From Dehalococcoidia bacterium (lineage in GTDB: Bacteria > Chloroflexota > Dehalococcoidia > Lucifugimonadales > JAGWBF01): a DNA stretch of 64,000 bases. The translations under genes and the position numbers were made by a program. The notes beneath the pieces were generated by a model. It saw only the letters and a list, made by a program, of their open reading frames with translations. It searched no databases and was not told the DNA's origin. This document shows positions 40,802 through 50,575 of the stretch, piece by piece; the first letter of the stretch is position 1; each line of letters starts with the position of its first letter. The stretch is taken from positions 38,829 through 102,828 of the forward strand of contig JAGWBJ010000014.1 of the NCBI GenBank assembly GCA_021295955.1, read 5' to 3'.

Positions 40802-41443
40802 TCACCTCACTCGGCTCACCGCCATGTAATAGGTCAGGGCGAAAGCCAGCAGGTGCAGGTAGTGGAAGATCGGCGCAACTAACAGCATGGTGATAATCGA
40901 GAGAGTGACCCCCGCCACCGCGACACCGGCGAGCCCGCGGCCCCTCTTCCGGTTCGACATAAAGCTCACGGCCTCGCCGATGGCTAGTCCAACCCCGGCG
41001 GCCATCAGCCAAGGGAGGAACAGGATTCCTACCAAGTGTGGCCAGAGGGCCCCCCACAGGATCCCTCCCACTATCCCCACCACTGCCGCAGCCACCGAGG
41101 CGCGCACGAAATAGTTGGTGGACACGTCGTAGGTGGGATGCGGGGTAACCCGGGCACAGTCCCGGCAGCGGGCCCCCACCGGGGTCTGGATCATGCAGCG
41201 GGGGCAGATGTACTGGCCGCACTTCCCGCAGGCCAGGCCCGTCTCCACCTCGGGGTGGAAGGTGCACCGGTGAACGCCGTATTGCGCCTCCTCCGAGGCG
41301 GCCGGCGAGGCGGCCGGCGAGGCGGTCGGCGACTCTCCCGGCTCCGGCGCCACGGCCCCCCCGCAGTTGATGCAGTACCGTGCCTGAGGCCTGTTCTCCG
41401 TACCGCACGTGCGGCACGTTATCGGGCTAGCTGACGGTCCCAT
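40802..41443 (-). CDS. Zinc-ribbon/B-box membrane protein
   Basis: This 213-residue protein has an N-terminal zinc ribbon (CRTCGTENRPQARYCINCG), an Ala/Pro/Ser linker, a B-box-like finger (CTFHPEVETGLACGKCGQYICPRCM, CRDC) and three C-terminal hydrophobic segments. It is probably a membrane protein with the zinc domains in the cytoplasm. The function is unknown. Its start overlaps the 3' end of plsY by 17 bases, so it is translationally linked to plsY. Confidence 0.75.
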   Translation of the reverse strand: MGPSASPITCRTCGTENRPQARYCINCGGAVAPEPGESPTASPAASPAASEEAQYGVHRCTFHPEVETGLACGKCGQYICPRCMIQTPVGARCRDCARVTPHPTYDVSTNYFVRASVAAAVVGIVGGILWGALWPHLVGILFLPWLMAAGVGLAIGEAVSFMSNRKRGRGLAGVAVAGVTLSIITMLLVAPIFHYLHLLAFALTYYMAVSRVR

Positions 41444-42113
41444 CCCGCTCCCTCGGACCCCGGTTCACCCATGCCGCGTGTTCGGCCACGTCGCGGTCCA
41501 TGATCAGCCGGTTCAGGAGGACCCGCTTCTTGGGGATGTCCGGGGGCATGGGCGCCAGGTTGGCGTGGAGTCGCTTGAGGCCGGTCACCACGACGATGCC
41601 GACGCAAAACCACGCCACCGAAGCAGGCTCGCCCAACACGACGGCAGCCACCGGCAGGAGCAGGAGAGCGATCAGCACCCACACCCCCGAGCTTCTGAAC
41701 AGTGCCCAGCCCCCGATGGCCACTGCGGCGAACACCACCAGCTCCTTCCAGGCCAGGGCGCCCAGGGCGCCGATGGCGACACCGATGGCCCGGCCCCCTC
41801 CGAACTTCAGAAGGACCGACCAGTTGTGGCCCGCCATGGACATGAGGGGCGCGCCCATGAGGGCGTAGGAGGACCTGTCCAGGTCCAGCACGTGCATCCC
41901 GATCCACACGGGAGAGGCGCCCTTGCCGAACAGCTCGAACACCCCGAGCAGGATGCCCCACCCCTTGCCGACGTTGTGGAAGACGTTGGTGCCGCCTACG
42001 TTGCCGCTGCCGTAGAGACGGATGTCGATGCCCTTGACCATGCGTCCCAGGATGTAAGCCGTCGGTACGGAGCCAATCAGGTACGAGTACAGGTAGAGTC
42101 CGGCCAGCTCCAT
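41427..42113 (-). CDS. plsY: Glycerol-3-phosphate acyltransferase PlsY
   Basis: This 228-residue membrane enzyme moves an acyl group from acyl phosphate to glycerol 3-phosphate. The three PlsY motifs are present: GSGNVGGTNVFHNVG, GHNWSVLLKFGGGRAIGVAIG and the late hydrophobic region; most versions have NVGATN and GGKG, so this is a diverged member. The C-terminal 35 residues are an unusual hydrophilic extension (ANLAPMPPDIPKKRVLLNRLIM onward). Confidence 0.87.
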   Translation of the reverse strand: MELAGLYLYSYLIGSVPTAYILGRMVKGIDIRLYGSGNVGGTNVFHNVGKGWGILLGVFELFGKGASPVWIGMHVLDLDRSSYALMGAPLMSMAGHNWSVLLKFGGGRAIGVAIGALGALAWKELVVFAAVAIGGWALFRSSGVWVLIALLLLPVAAVVLGEPASVAWFCVGIVVVTGLKRLHANLAPMPPDIPKKRVLLNRLIMDRDVAEHAAWVNRGPRERDGTVS

Positions 42114-42144
42114 GGATACTCCGCTCGTCTATGCCTGGGGGTCC

Positions 42145-42990
42145 TTAGGCTGGAATGGACGCCGGGCGGGTCGCCAGCTCCCGCAGCCTGTCCACCATGT
42201 CCAGGGGCGGCCCCATGTTGCCGGGCAGGGGCTCTCCCGTGTTGCCCAACCCATGGTAGTCGCTGCCCCCGCAGGCCAGCAGTCCGTGGTTGGCCGCGAC
42301 GGCCGCAAGCTCCCTGATCCGCTCCGGCGAGTACTGGGCGTAGTAGACCTCCATGCCGACCAGCCCCGCCCTCTTCAGCTCCTCCAGGGTCGGGTCAAGG
42401 TCCGGCATCCACCCGGGGTGCGCAACGACCGCGGCGCCCCCCCAGTCGCGGATCAGCTCCACGGCCTGCACCGGCGTGAGCTTCTCCCGCTCCACGTAGG
42501 CGGGGCCGTTCCTGCCGATGTAGGCGTCGAAGGCTTCCCGGGGCTCCTTGATGTACCCCTTCTCCACCATGGCCAGCGCCAGGTGAGGCCGCCCCACCGC
42601 GCCCTCCCCGGCGATGGCCTGCACCCGGTCCCACTCGATCTCCACACCCAGCTCCCTCAGCTTCTCGACCATCTTTCGCGCCCGGTCCACGCGTCCCTCC
42701 CGGAATCGCGCCAACCGCTCCTGCACCCCGGGGTCCGTGTACTGGATGTAGTAGGCCAGTACGTGGATCTCGTTGCCCGGCACGTCGGTGCTGAGCTCTA
42801 TCCCCGGCACCACCCGGAGGTCCGGATAGGCGGCCGCGGCCGCGAAGGCCTCCGCCAGCCCCTCGGTGGAGTCGTGGTCCGTCACCGCCACACCCTTGAG
42901 TCCTCGCCCGGCAACCAACTCTATGAGCTGGGTGGGCGTCAGGCGCCCGTCGGAGGCCGTGGTGTGAAGGTGGAGGTCGGCGATGGGCAT
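42145..42990 (-). CDS. PHP-domain phosphoesterase
   Basis: This 281-residue metal-dependent phosphoesterase has the PHP motifs DLHLHTTASDG, VAVTDHDS, VPGIEL, VVAHPG and GGSDYHG. The length and motif pattern fit the RNase AM / 3',5'-nucleoside bisphosphate phosphatase group (YciV), which trims RNA 5' ends. Its ATG overlaps the stop of the upstream metallophosphoesterase in ATGA, so the two are translationally coupled. With ymdB and rny upstream this suggests an RNA-turnover operon. Confidence 0.88.
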   Translation of the reverse strand: MPIADLHLHTTASDGRLTPTQLIELVAGRGLKGVAVTDHDSTEGLAEAFAAAAAYPDLRVVPGIELSTDVPGNEIHVLAYYIQYTDPGVQERLARFREGRVDRARKMVEKLRELGVEIEWDRVQAIAGEGAVGRPHLALAMVEKGYIKEPREAFDAYIGRNGPAYVEREKLTPVQAVELIRDWGGAAVVAHPGWMPDLDPTLEELKRAGLVGMEVYYAQYSPERIRELAAVAANHGLLACGGSDYHGLGNTGEPLPGNMGPPLDMVDRLRELATRPASIPA

Positions 42991-43766
42991 CAGGCCAGGC
43001 TCCTATCGACTCGCTGAATCCCGGTGGCCACCCCCCGCTCCTCGTCCACGTCTATCAGGACCGAGTTGAGGACCACCGGCCCCGTGGCCACCGTGAGCTT
43101 GCGGGGCATCTGGGTCAGGAAGCCCCTGAGGACGCCCTCGGGCTCGCACCCGATGACCGAGTCCCGGGGCCCGGCCATCCCAAGGTCCGTGACGAAGGCG
43201 GTGCCGTTGGGCAGGATGCGGGCGTCGGCCGTGGGCACGTGGGTATGGGTGCCCACTACGGCGGACACGCGGCCGTCCAGGTACCAGCCCATCGCCTGTT
43301 TCTCCGAGGTGGCCTCGCCGTGGAAGTCCACGATGACGGCCCTGGGAGCGTTGGGACCCCCGGCCTGCTCCTTCAGCAGCCGGTCGGCCGTCCGGAAGGG
43401 GCAGTCGAGGGTGTTCATGAAGACCCGGCCCATGAGGTTCAGCACGAGGGTGTCGCCGATGCGTATGTGGCCTCGGCCGGGGGCGCCCTCGGGGTAGTTC
43501 GCCGGCCGGATGAGGGGCCACTCCTCCTCGATGTACGGGACTATCTCCTTCTGCTTCCAGATGTGGTTCCCCGAGGTGATCACGTCCACGTCGCTGTCCA
43601 GGAGCTCCTGGGCGGTGCCCGGGGTTATGCCGAAGCCGCCGGCCGTGTTCTCGCCGTTGGCGATAACCAGGTCGATGCCCATCTCCTGGCGGAGGCCGGG
43701 CACCAGGGTGCGCACGGCCCTGCGGCCGGGCTTTCCGATTACGTCACCTATAAGCAGAATGCGCAA
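42990..43766 (-). CDS. ymdB: YmdB-type metallophosphoesterase
   Basis: This 258-residue calcineurin-like phosphoesterase (TIGR00282 type) has ILLIGDVIGKPGRRA, ANGENTAGGFGI, SGNHIWKQKE, DFHGEATSEKQAMG and GTHTHVPTADARIL. In Bacillus, YmdB hydrolyses cyclic nucleotides and its gene lies next to rny, as here. ATG 43766, about 135 bases after rny. Confidence 0.92.
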   Translation of the reverse strand: MRILLIGDVIGKPGRRAVRTLVPGLRQEMGIDLVIANGENTAGGFGITPGTAQELLDSDVDVITSGNHIWKQKEIVPYIEEEWPLIRPANYPEGAPGRGHIRIGDTLVLNLMGRVFMNTLDCPFRTADRLLKEQAGGPNAPRAVIVDFHGEATSEKQAMGWYLDGRVSAVVGTHTHVPTADARILPNGTAFVTDLGMAGPRDSVIGCEPEGVLRGFLTQMPRKLTVATGPVVLNSVLIDVDEERGVATGIQRVDRSLA

Positions 43767-43902
43767 GAATATCTACTCCGTCCGTCGTCCCAACGCCAAC
43801 CGGGGCCGCTGCCGTCGGATCAAGACCCTCACAGCGGCGGCCCCGGTATCGAATGCTCTCGCGATGGCCGGTCTTCCCGATGACCTCTGACCGGCCGGCC
43901 CC

Positions 43903-45387
43903 CTACCGGGCGAACTCGACGGCGCGAGTCTCCCGGATGACCGTCACCTTGATCTGCCCCGGGAATACCAGGTCCTCCTCGATCTTCTTCGCGATGTCGC
44001 GGGCCAGGACCGAGGCGTTTCCGTCATCTATGTTGTCCGGCTTCACCATGATCCGGACTTCCCGCCCCGCCTGTATGGCGAAGGCCTTCTCGATCCCGTC
44101 GAAGCTGGTGGCCACGTTCTCCAGCGCCTCCAGCCGCTTGACGTAGTGCTCCATGGACTCCTTCCGAGCGCCGGGCCTGGCCGCGCTGATGGCGTCGGCG
44201 GTGGCCACGAGGAACGCCTCTACGGAGCCCCTCTCCTCGTCGTGGTGCTCCATGATGGCCCGGTGCACGTCGGCGTGTATCCCGAACTTGCGGGCTATGT
44301 CCGCACCTATCTCCGCGTGGGGCCCGTCCACCTCGTGGGTGAGGGACTTGCCGATGTCGTGGAGCAGACCTCCAGCCTTGGATACTTCGATGTTGCCGCC
44401 TATCTCCGCGGCCAGCATCCCGGCCAGTAGAGATACCTCCACCGAGTGCTGCAGGACGTTCTCCCCGTAGCTGTACCGATACTTCAGCCGTCCCAACAGC
44501 TTGATCAGCTCCGGGTTGAGCCCCGCCACGCCGGCCTCGAAGACCGCCTTCTCCCCCTCCCGCTCGATGGTCTCGTCCATCTCCTGGCGGGCGCGCTCCA
44601 CCATGTCCTCGATGCGGGCGGGCTGTATCCGGCCGTCCTGCACCAGCTTCTCCAGGGTCAGGCGCGCCATCTCCCGGCGCACCGGATCGAAGCAGGACAC
44701 GGTAACCACCTCGGGGGTGTCGTCGATGATCACGTCCACCCCGGTGAGGGCTTCCAGCACCTTGATGTTCCGGCCCTCCCGCCCGATGAGACGCCCTTTC
44801 ATGTCGTCGTTGGGAAGGCGGACTATGGACGTGGTGTGCTCGGACACCACGTCGGTGGCCAACCTCTGTATGGCCAGTGTAACGACCCTACGGGCCTTCT
44901 GGTCCGCTTCTTCTGCCATCTGCCGCTCTAGGTCGTAGTAGCGGCGGGCAAGCTCGTGCTTCATCTCATCTTCGGACTTCTTGAAGATGATGTCCCGGGC
45001 CTCGGCCGCGGTCAAACGAGCAACTTCTTCCAGCTGCCTGAGTTGTTGGTCCTTGATCTCTTGGATCTCTTGCTTATGGGTCTCCAGATCCCGTTCTCTG
45101 GTGCCGAGGGCCTCCTCTTGCCGTTCCAGGCTCTCGGTCTTTCGCTCCAGGTTCTCCTCCCTCTGGAGATGCCTCTTCTCCTGTCTCTGAAGCTCCCGTC
45201 GTCTCTCCTTGAGGTCCGACTCCACCGAAGAACGGGTCTTTAGGGCCTCTTCCCTGGCCTCGAGGAGGAGCTTCTTCTTATCCTCCTCGGCCTCGGCTAG
45301 TATCCTCTGGGCTTCCTCTCTAGCAGCTTTAGAGCGTCCAGCACCCGCTAGGCCGGCAAGGAATTTAAGGATGTTCAACCCGATCAC
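43903..45387 (-). CDS. rny: Ribonuclease Y with a weak membrane anchor
   Basis: This 494-residue endoribonuclease starts mRNA decay. It has a long coiled coil (about residues 18-190, rich in Glu, Lys and Arg), a KH domain (GRLIGREGRNIKVLEALTGVDVIIDDTP) and an HD domain (LLHDIGKSLTHEVDG). Typical RNase Y starts with a strong membrane helix of 20 or more residues; here only about 14 mildly hydrophobic residues (LNILKFLAGLAGAG) precede the coil, and a stop codon closes the frame just upstream. The start is GTG 45387 or TTG 45378, the latter better spaced from GGAAGG. Confidence 0.93.
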   Translation of the reverse strand: MIGLNILKFLAGLAGAGRSKAAREEAQRILAEAEEDKKKLLLEAREEALKTRSSVESDLKERRRELQRQEKRHLQREENLERKTESLERQEEALGTRERDLETHKQEIQEIKDQQLRQLEEVARLTAAEARDIIFKKSEDEMKHELARRYYDLERQMAEEADQKARRVVTLAIQRLATDVVSEHTTSIVRLPNDDMKGRLIGREGRNIKVLEALTGVDVIIDDTPEVVTVSCFDPVRREMARLTLEKLVQDGRIQPARIEDMVERARQEMDETIEREGEKAVFEAGVAGLNPELIKLLGRLKYRYSYGENVLQHSVEVSLLAGMLAAEIGGNIEVSKAGGLLHDIGKSLTHEVDGPHAEIGADIARKFGIHADVHRAIMEHHDEERGSVEAFLVATADAISAARPGARKESMEHYVKRLEALENVATSFDGIEKAFAIQAGREVRIMVKPDNIDDGNASVLARDIAKKIEEDLVFPGQIKVTVIRETRAVEFAR

Positions 45388-45444
45388 CCTTCCTTTCCGC
45401 CTAGGCGAACAGATTCAGGGGTCTTCCCGACCCCTGGCCACTTC

Positions 45445-45473
45445 ATCATAGCGGTGACCCCCGTGAGTGTCAA
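45445..45473 (-). promoter_or_regulatory. rny promoter
   Basis: On the minus strand, a perfect TTGACA (45468-45473), 17 bases, TATGAT (45445-45450). The start would be near 45438, about 50 bases before rny. Confidence 0.7.
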
Positions 45474-45596
45474 GGCGAACGGCGCCCGCCATAGGCGTGT
45501 CCCAAGCGTGGCGGACGCCTGCGGAGTAGGCACGGAGTGTCGCCTGTGATACCATGTTTTGCAGCGGGGCGGCGCCGCCCCTCCGAGGTGACATGG

Positions 45597-46379
45597 GTGG
45601 TCCATGACAACGGCCAGGGAAGCGCCCTTCGGGACCTGCGGCTCCTGGAGGGAGAACGCATCGAGGACCGGTTCGCCCCGGACACCGGGTCCGTCCCCGA
45701 GACCCCGGAAAGGGGGCCGCTGCTGGTCCTGACCAGCCACCGGATCATCTCCTTCAACGACGCCGACGGCAACAAGGGTGTTTCGGCCGCGGCCATCGCC
45801 GAGCTGCAGGGGGTCTCCGTCAAGGCCAACACCAGGGGGCTCCGGGACCTGGTCCAGGGCCTGTTCCTGCTGCTGGGAGGCATCCTCGCCTACATAGTCC
45901 TGGGGTACATCCTCGACGGCATAACCGTCGCCCTGGCCCTGGGCGCCGCCATCGCCTTCGTCGGCGTCCTCTTCATCGGCAAGTACCTGATCTGGGAGGA
46001 AGACGGCAGCGTCACCTTCATCGCCGGCGGTTGGCAGACGTCCTTTTCCTACCAGAACGGCCGGGCGGTCTCGGACCTGTACGGGCTCATCGACAGGTGT
46101 TTTCAGCTGAAGCTCCAGACCGGAGACCCGGCAGTCGCCCACCAGCCCGAGACGGAGCCGACGGAGCCGGAGGAAGCGCCCGCGCCGGCGCCATTCCCGG
46201 CGGCCCATGCGAATGCGGACGGGGAAGCGGACGCGACGCCGGCCGCCGCGGCCCCCCCGAATCCACAAAGGGAGGCCGCGCTGCCCCCCGCAGGCCTTCT
46301 CAATGCTCCAGAATCCGAGAGCCCGCCGGCCGAGGCACCGCCTGTGGCAGCTTACCGGTCGGAGCAGGGGCCCGATTGA
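45597..46379 (+). CDS. PH-like membrane protein of unknown function
   Basis: The protein has an N-terminal bacterial PH-like region (GPLLVLTSHRIISFNDADGNKGVSAAAIAELQGV), two membrane helices (LVQGLFLLLGGILAYIVLGYIL and ITVALALGAAIAFVGVLFIG), a return of the PH-like sheet (DGSVTFIAGG) and a long acidic Pro/Ala-rich tail. GTG 45597 is preferred because GAGGTGA lies 5 bases upstream; GTG 45588 and 45537 are also open. Its stop is one base before the methyltransferase ATG, though GC content changes at that junction, so the methyltransferase pair was probably inserted behind it. Confidence 0.65.
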   Translation: MVHDNGQGSALRDLRLLEGERIEDRFAPDTGSVPETPERGPLLVLTSHRIISFNDADGNKGVSAAAIAELQGVSVKANTRGLRDLVQGLFLLLGGILAYIVLGYILDGITVALALGAAIAFVGVLFIGKYLIWEEDGSVTFIAGGWQTSFSYQNGRAVSDLYGLIDRCFQLKLQTGDPAVAHQPETEPTEPEEAPAPAPFPAAHANADGEADATPAAAAPPNPQREAALPPAGLLNAPESESPPAEAPPVAAYRSEQGPD

Positions 46380-46380
46380 C

Positions 46381-47832
46381 ATGGCATCCAGAAGGATCAG
46401 GCCGATTAAGGGATTCGTCCCCACACCTGACAGACTTGTCGACCACATGGTCAGCCTCTTGTTCGAGGGAAGGGAGGTCGACCCGGAGGAGCGCCTTCTT
46501 GATCCCGGCTGCGGGGATGGCGCCTTCGTGAAGGGTCTCCTGCGCTGGTCTAAAGCGGCTCGGTCACGGCTGCCAGCCATAACCGGGATAGAACTCAACG
46601 GTCAACTCGCCCTCCACGCTACATCCGACCTCCAGGGCAATCCACGTGTCAACGTGATTAGCGGGGACTTCCTACGTACCAAGCCTCCAAGGAAATTCCA
46701 TTACATCATCGGAAACCCTCCCTATGTCTCGATACTGCTCCTGGATGAACACGAAAAGGCCGAATACAGAGCCTTATACCGCACTGCGACTGGCCGCTTC
46801 GACCTCTACATGCTGTTCTTCGAGCGCGCCCTGGAGGTGCTCGAGCCGGGTGGCAGGCTCGTTTTCGTCACGCCTGAGAAGTTCACTTACGTCAATTCCG
46901 CAGCTGCCCTCCGAGCCTTGCTCAGCACCTACCACGTACGCAAGCTGGAGTTCCTCCCGGATGACACGTTCGGGGAGCTGGTCACCTATCCTTTTGTCAC
47001 AGTCGTAGAGAAGGTTCGTAGTGGACAGGCAACCCGGATCGTGACTAGAGAGGGCACCGAGAGAACGGTTCAGCTTCCACGCGGCGGCGCGAGCTGGGCC
47101 CCCCTACTGAATGGATCCAGGCATGAATTGAACTACGTTAGGACGGGGCACACACTGTCGACAATCTGTGACCGTGTCAGCTGTGGCATCGCTACCGGCG
47201 CAGATGGAGTGTACGTATTCGAGCGAGACGCCCTACCCACCAACTTTCATCCATACGCTAGGCCGACAGTTGCCGGAAGGGACTTAGATGCCTCTCGGCC
47301 ATCTGTTCAGACGCATTCGGTGATGCTCGTCCCATATGAAGCGGACGGGAGACTGATGCCGCTTGAGGACCTGGGGCCCTTTGGCGAGTACCTAACCAAA
47401 CCCCACATCCAGGCCAGGCTCCTGAGGCGAACGTGCGTGAGCCGTAAGCCCTGGTATGCATTCCACGAGACCCCATTCATGTCTCGAATCATACGGCCAA
47501 AGATACTATGCAAAGACATCGCACGGCGACCGTCCTTCTGGCTGGATAGATCAGGAATGACGCTGCCGCGCCACTCCACCTACTACATCGTGCCCTGGGA
47601 CGAATCCATAGTCGAGCCCCTGTGCGAGTATCTGAACGGGAAGCAGGCCCAGGAATGGCTGGCAGAGAATTGCCAGCGGGCAGCCAACGGGTTCGTCCGC
47701 ACCCAGAGCAACTCGCTAAAGTGCCTTCCCATACCCTCCGAATTCGTCACTAGAGCACGATCTCCTCTCATCTCAATGGCCAACGTAAGGTCTCAGGATT
47801 TGGGACCACCCGTGCTGGAGATGGTCGCTTGA
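46381..47832 (+). CDS. N6-adenine DNA methyltransferase, type II restriction system
   Basis: This 483-residue methyltransferase has SAM motif I LLDPGCGDGAF near residue 40, GIELN, catalytic motif IV GNPPYV near 117, and a C-terminal target-recognition-like half (RPTVAGRDLD, RPKILCKDI, YLNGKQAQEWL). The order matches the gamma-class TaqI/Eco57I-like group that methylates adenine at N6. Codons are less GC-biased than its neighbours. Its stop overlaps the next gene's TTG start in TTGA. Methyltransferase plus downstream endonuclease form a restriction-modification pair. Confidence 0.9.
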   Translation: MASRRIRPIKGFVPTPDRLVDHMVSLLFEGREVDPEERLLDPGCGDGAFVKGLLRWSKAARSRLPAITGIELNGQLALHATSDLQGNPRVNVISGDFLRTKPPRKFHYIIGNPPYVSILLLDEHEKAEYRALYRTATGRFDLYMLFFERALEVLEPGGRLVFVTPEKFTYVNSAAALRALLSTYHVRKLEFLPDDTFGELVTYPFVTVVEKVRSGQATRIVTREGTERTVQLPRGGASWAPLLNGSRHELNYVRTGHTLSTICDRVSCGIATGADGVYVFERDALPTNFHPYARPTVAGRDLDASRPSVQTHSVMLVPYEADGRLMPLEDLGPFGEYLTKPHIQARLLRRTCVSRKPWYAFHETPFMSRIIRPKILCKDIARRPSFWLDRSGMTLPRHSTYYIVPWDESIVEPLCEYLNGKQAQEWLAENCQRAANGFVRTQSNSLKCLPIPSEFVTRARSPLISMANVRSQDLGPPVLEMVA

Positions 47833-48611
47833 ATACGCCCTTTGACGACGTCATTCGCCGAATCGTTGAACTTGGATACCACAACCATCGAAAGGCCGAA
47901 CACTCCGATATCCTATCCAGGGGGATATGGACTGATCTGCTGGCACTGTGCGAGGAAATACGAGAAGATTATGACCGGGGAGAGATTGGGGCGTGGCTGA
48001 ACCGACCAGCGCCCGACCTTCAGAGGCGCAAGGCCGACCTTCTCGTTTGCGAGATAGGTGAATCACCGGAGTTGCCGGACCTGAGCCTCGTCCGTATCTG
48101 CTTGGAGAACAAGTCGGTAATCACGGCCCATCGGAACAAAGGGGAACGTTTCCGCGATCTGGACAACTTCAGGTCCGAGGTGCAACAGCGTAGACGAGAA
48201 GCGATCGTACTGGGGACTGTCCTGATCGGCACGGCTACACGATACCTCAACGTGGCCGACCAGATCAGCAACCGCTATAGGAACTCCCCCGAAGAGTTTC
48301 AACAGGCCGTTCTCCCTCGTCTTTCAACCGGAGACGATACCCTATGGGACGAGTTCCCGTACGCCATTAGTGAAAACCGTCCCGACGACGCCGAGAAGAC
48401 TCTCCAACACTTCCGACGCCTGGCGACCCGAGCTCCCAACCTGACGCACCAAGAAGGGTTCGACTATCTACTCCTAATTCCGGTGCAAATCGACAATGTA
48501 AACCCACCTCGCGTCGATCGAGACAACGCCCTTGGTCTTGACGTCGACGATGAATACGCGGGGCTCCTCGATGCTGTACGCCGTGGGTACATCGCACGAT
48601 GGCACGTGTAA
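47829..48611 (+). CDS. Probable restriction endonuclease partner
   Basis: This 260-residue protein is encoded in a four-base overlap with the methyltransferase (TTG start at 47829). A PD-(D/E)xK-like core is visible: RRKADLLVCEIG, then LVRICLENKSVITAHRNKGERFRDLDNF, giving Asp...Glu-x-Lys. The rest is not recognised. Position, size and lower GC support a type II endonuclease co-acquired with the methyltransferase, but I do not recognise a named family. Confidence 0.7.
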   Translation: MNTPFDDVIRRIVELGYHNHRKAEHSDILSRGIWTDLLALCEEIREDYDRGEIGAWLNRPAPDLQRRKADLLVCEIGESPELPDLSLVRICLENKSVITAHRNKGERFRDLDNFRSEVQQRRREAIVLGTVLIGTATRYLNVADQISNRYRNSPEEFQQAVLPRLSTGDDTLWDEFPYAISENRPDDAEKTLQHFRRLATRAPNLTHQEGFDYLLLIPVQIDNVNPPRVDRDNALGLDVDDEYAGLLDAVRRGYIARWHV

Positions 48612-48672
48612 CACTACCGAGAGAGCCGCTCAAAGGCCCCGCCAGGACGACAGATCGCAATGGCCCCCCGGG

Positions 48673-49719
48673 TCAACCCAACGAGAGCCCCGGGTCCACG
48701 TCTATGTCCGGAGGGTCCCCGCCCCGCAGCTCCATCTGGAACCGGGCGCACGCCGCGATCATGGCCCCGTTGTCCGTACACAGCACCGGCCGCGGTATCA
48801 GCGCCGGAACGGGGGCCGCCTCCACCATGCGCTTTCTCAGCAGCGCGTTGGCGGTCACGCCCCCCCCGAGGACGATGCCCCTGGCGCCCCACCTCTCCGC
48901 GGCCTCCAACGTCTTGTGCACTGCAACGTCCACCACCGACTCCTGGAACGCAGCGGACAGCTCCCTCACCACCCGGTCCAGCCGGTCCGCGGGCACGGAG
49001 GTCGGGTCGGGGTAGACCTGGGCGGCCTGGGCCATGTGCAGCAGGGCGGTCTTCACGCCGCTGAAGCTGAAGTCCAGGCTTCCCCTCAGCCAGGCGCGGG
49101 GCAGCCTCTCCTCGCCCAACGCCCCCTCGGACGCCTTCTGTATCTCGGGGCCTCCGGGGAAGCCCAACCCCAGGACGCGGGCCGCCTTGTCGAAGGCCTC
49201 GCCGGCCGCGTCGTCCCGCGTCCTGCCCAGCAGACGGTATTCGCCGTGGCCTTCCATCAGCACCAGGTCCGTGTGGCCGCCCGAGGCGATCAGGCACACC
49301 AGGGGGAAGCCCGGAGACGCCGCCGGGTCCTCCGGCGGGTCCGCCTCCGGGGGGTGGAGCCAGGCCGCGTATATATGCCCCTCCAGATGGTTCACTCCCA
49401 GGAAAGGGACTCCCAGGGACAGGGCAAGGGACTTGGCGAAGTTGACCCCCACCAGCAGGGCCCCGGCCAGCCCCGGGCCGTGGGTCACCGCCACGGCGTC
49501 CACGTCCTCGAAGGAGACCCCCGCGTCCTCCAGGGCCCGGTCGACCGTGGGCGCGATGTCGATCACGTGCTGCCGGGAGGCGACCTCGGGCACCACGCCA
49601 CCGTACTGGGCGTGTATCTTCACCTGGGACGCGATGACGTTTGACAGCAGGCGCCGCCCGTCCTCGACCACCGAGGCCGCCGTCTCGTCGCAGGAGGTCT
49701 CTATGCCCAGTATCTTCAT
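48673..49719 (-). CDS. tsaD: tRNA N6-adenosine threonylcarbamoyltransferase TsaD
   Basis: This 348-residue ASKHA-fold protein transfers threonylcarbamoyl to A37 of ANN-decoding tRNAs, working with TsaB, TsaC and TsaE. It has ILGIETSCDETAASVV, GPGLAGALLVG, the metal site HLEGH, IASGGHTDL, GEAFDKAARVLGL and LGGGVTANALLR. ATG 49719 matches the family start; the longer open frame to 49767 is not supported. Confidence 0.96.
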   Translation of the reverse strand: MKILGIETSCDETAASVVEDGRRLLSNVIASQVKIHAQYGGVVPEVASRQHVIDIAPTVDRALEDAGVSFEDVDAVAVTHGPGLAGALLVGVNFAKSLALSLGVPFLGVNHLEGHIYAAWLHPPEADPPEDPAASPGFPLVCLIASGGHTDLVLMEGHGEYRLLGRTRDDAAGEAFDKAARVLGLGFPGGPEIQKASEGALGEERLPRAWLRGSLDFSFSGVKTALLHMAQAAQVYPDPTSVPADRLDRVVRELSAAFQESVVDVAVHKTLEAAERWGARGIVLGGGVTANALLRKRMVEAAPVPALIPRPVLCTDNGAMIAACARFQMELRGGDPPDIDVDPGLSLG

Positions 49720-49800
49720 GTCCGCACCGTGCATGATAGGCCCGTCGTCACGCTCCGTCAACGACACCGCCTGCCCAGTTGCCCCCGGCCGGCGGTTGTC

Positions 49801-49833
49801 TTAACATTTCCTTAAGAGGCGCCCGGCTACTAT
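49801..49833 (+). promoter_or_regulatory. Pho-box-like direct repeat and -10 of the two-component operon
   Basis: TTAACA (49801-49806), 5 bases, TTAAGA (49812-49817) gives a direct repeat with 11-bp spacing, like PhoP/PhoB half-sites. A TACTAT at 49828-49833 lies 10 bases downstream, where a -10 would be if the box replaces the -35. The same bases form an inverted CTTAA/TTAAG. It fits autoregulation by the response regulator encoded 43 bases further on. Confidence 0.55.
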
Positions 49834-49875
49834 TACTGGAGGGCCGGTGCCGGGGGGCCGGCGGGAGGTCAGGCC

Positions 49876-50571
<696 letters not shown>

Positions 50572-50575
50572 GCCG

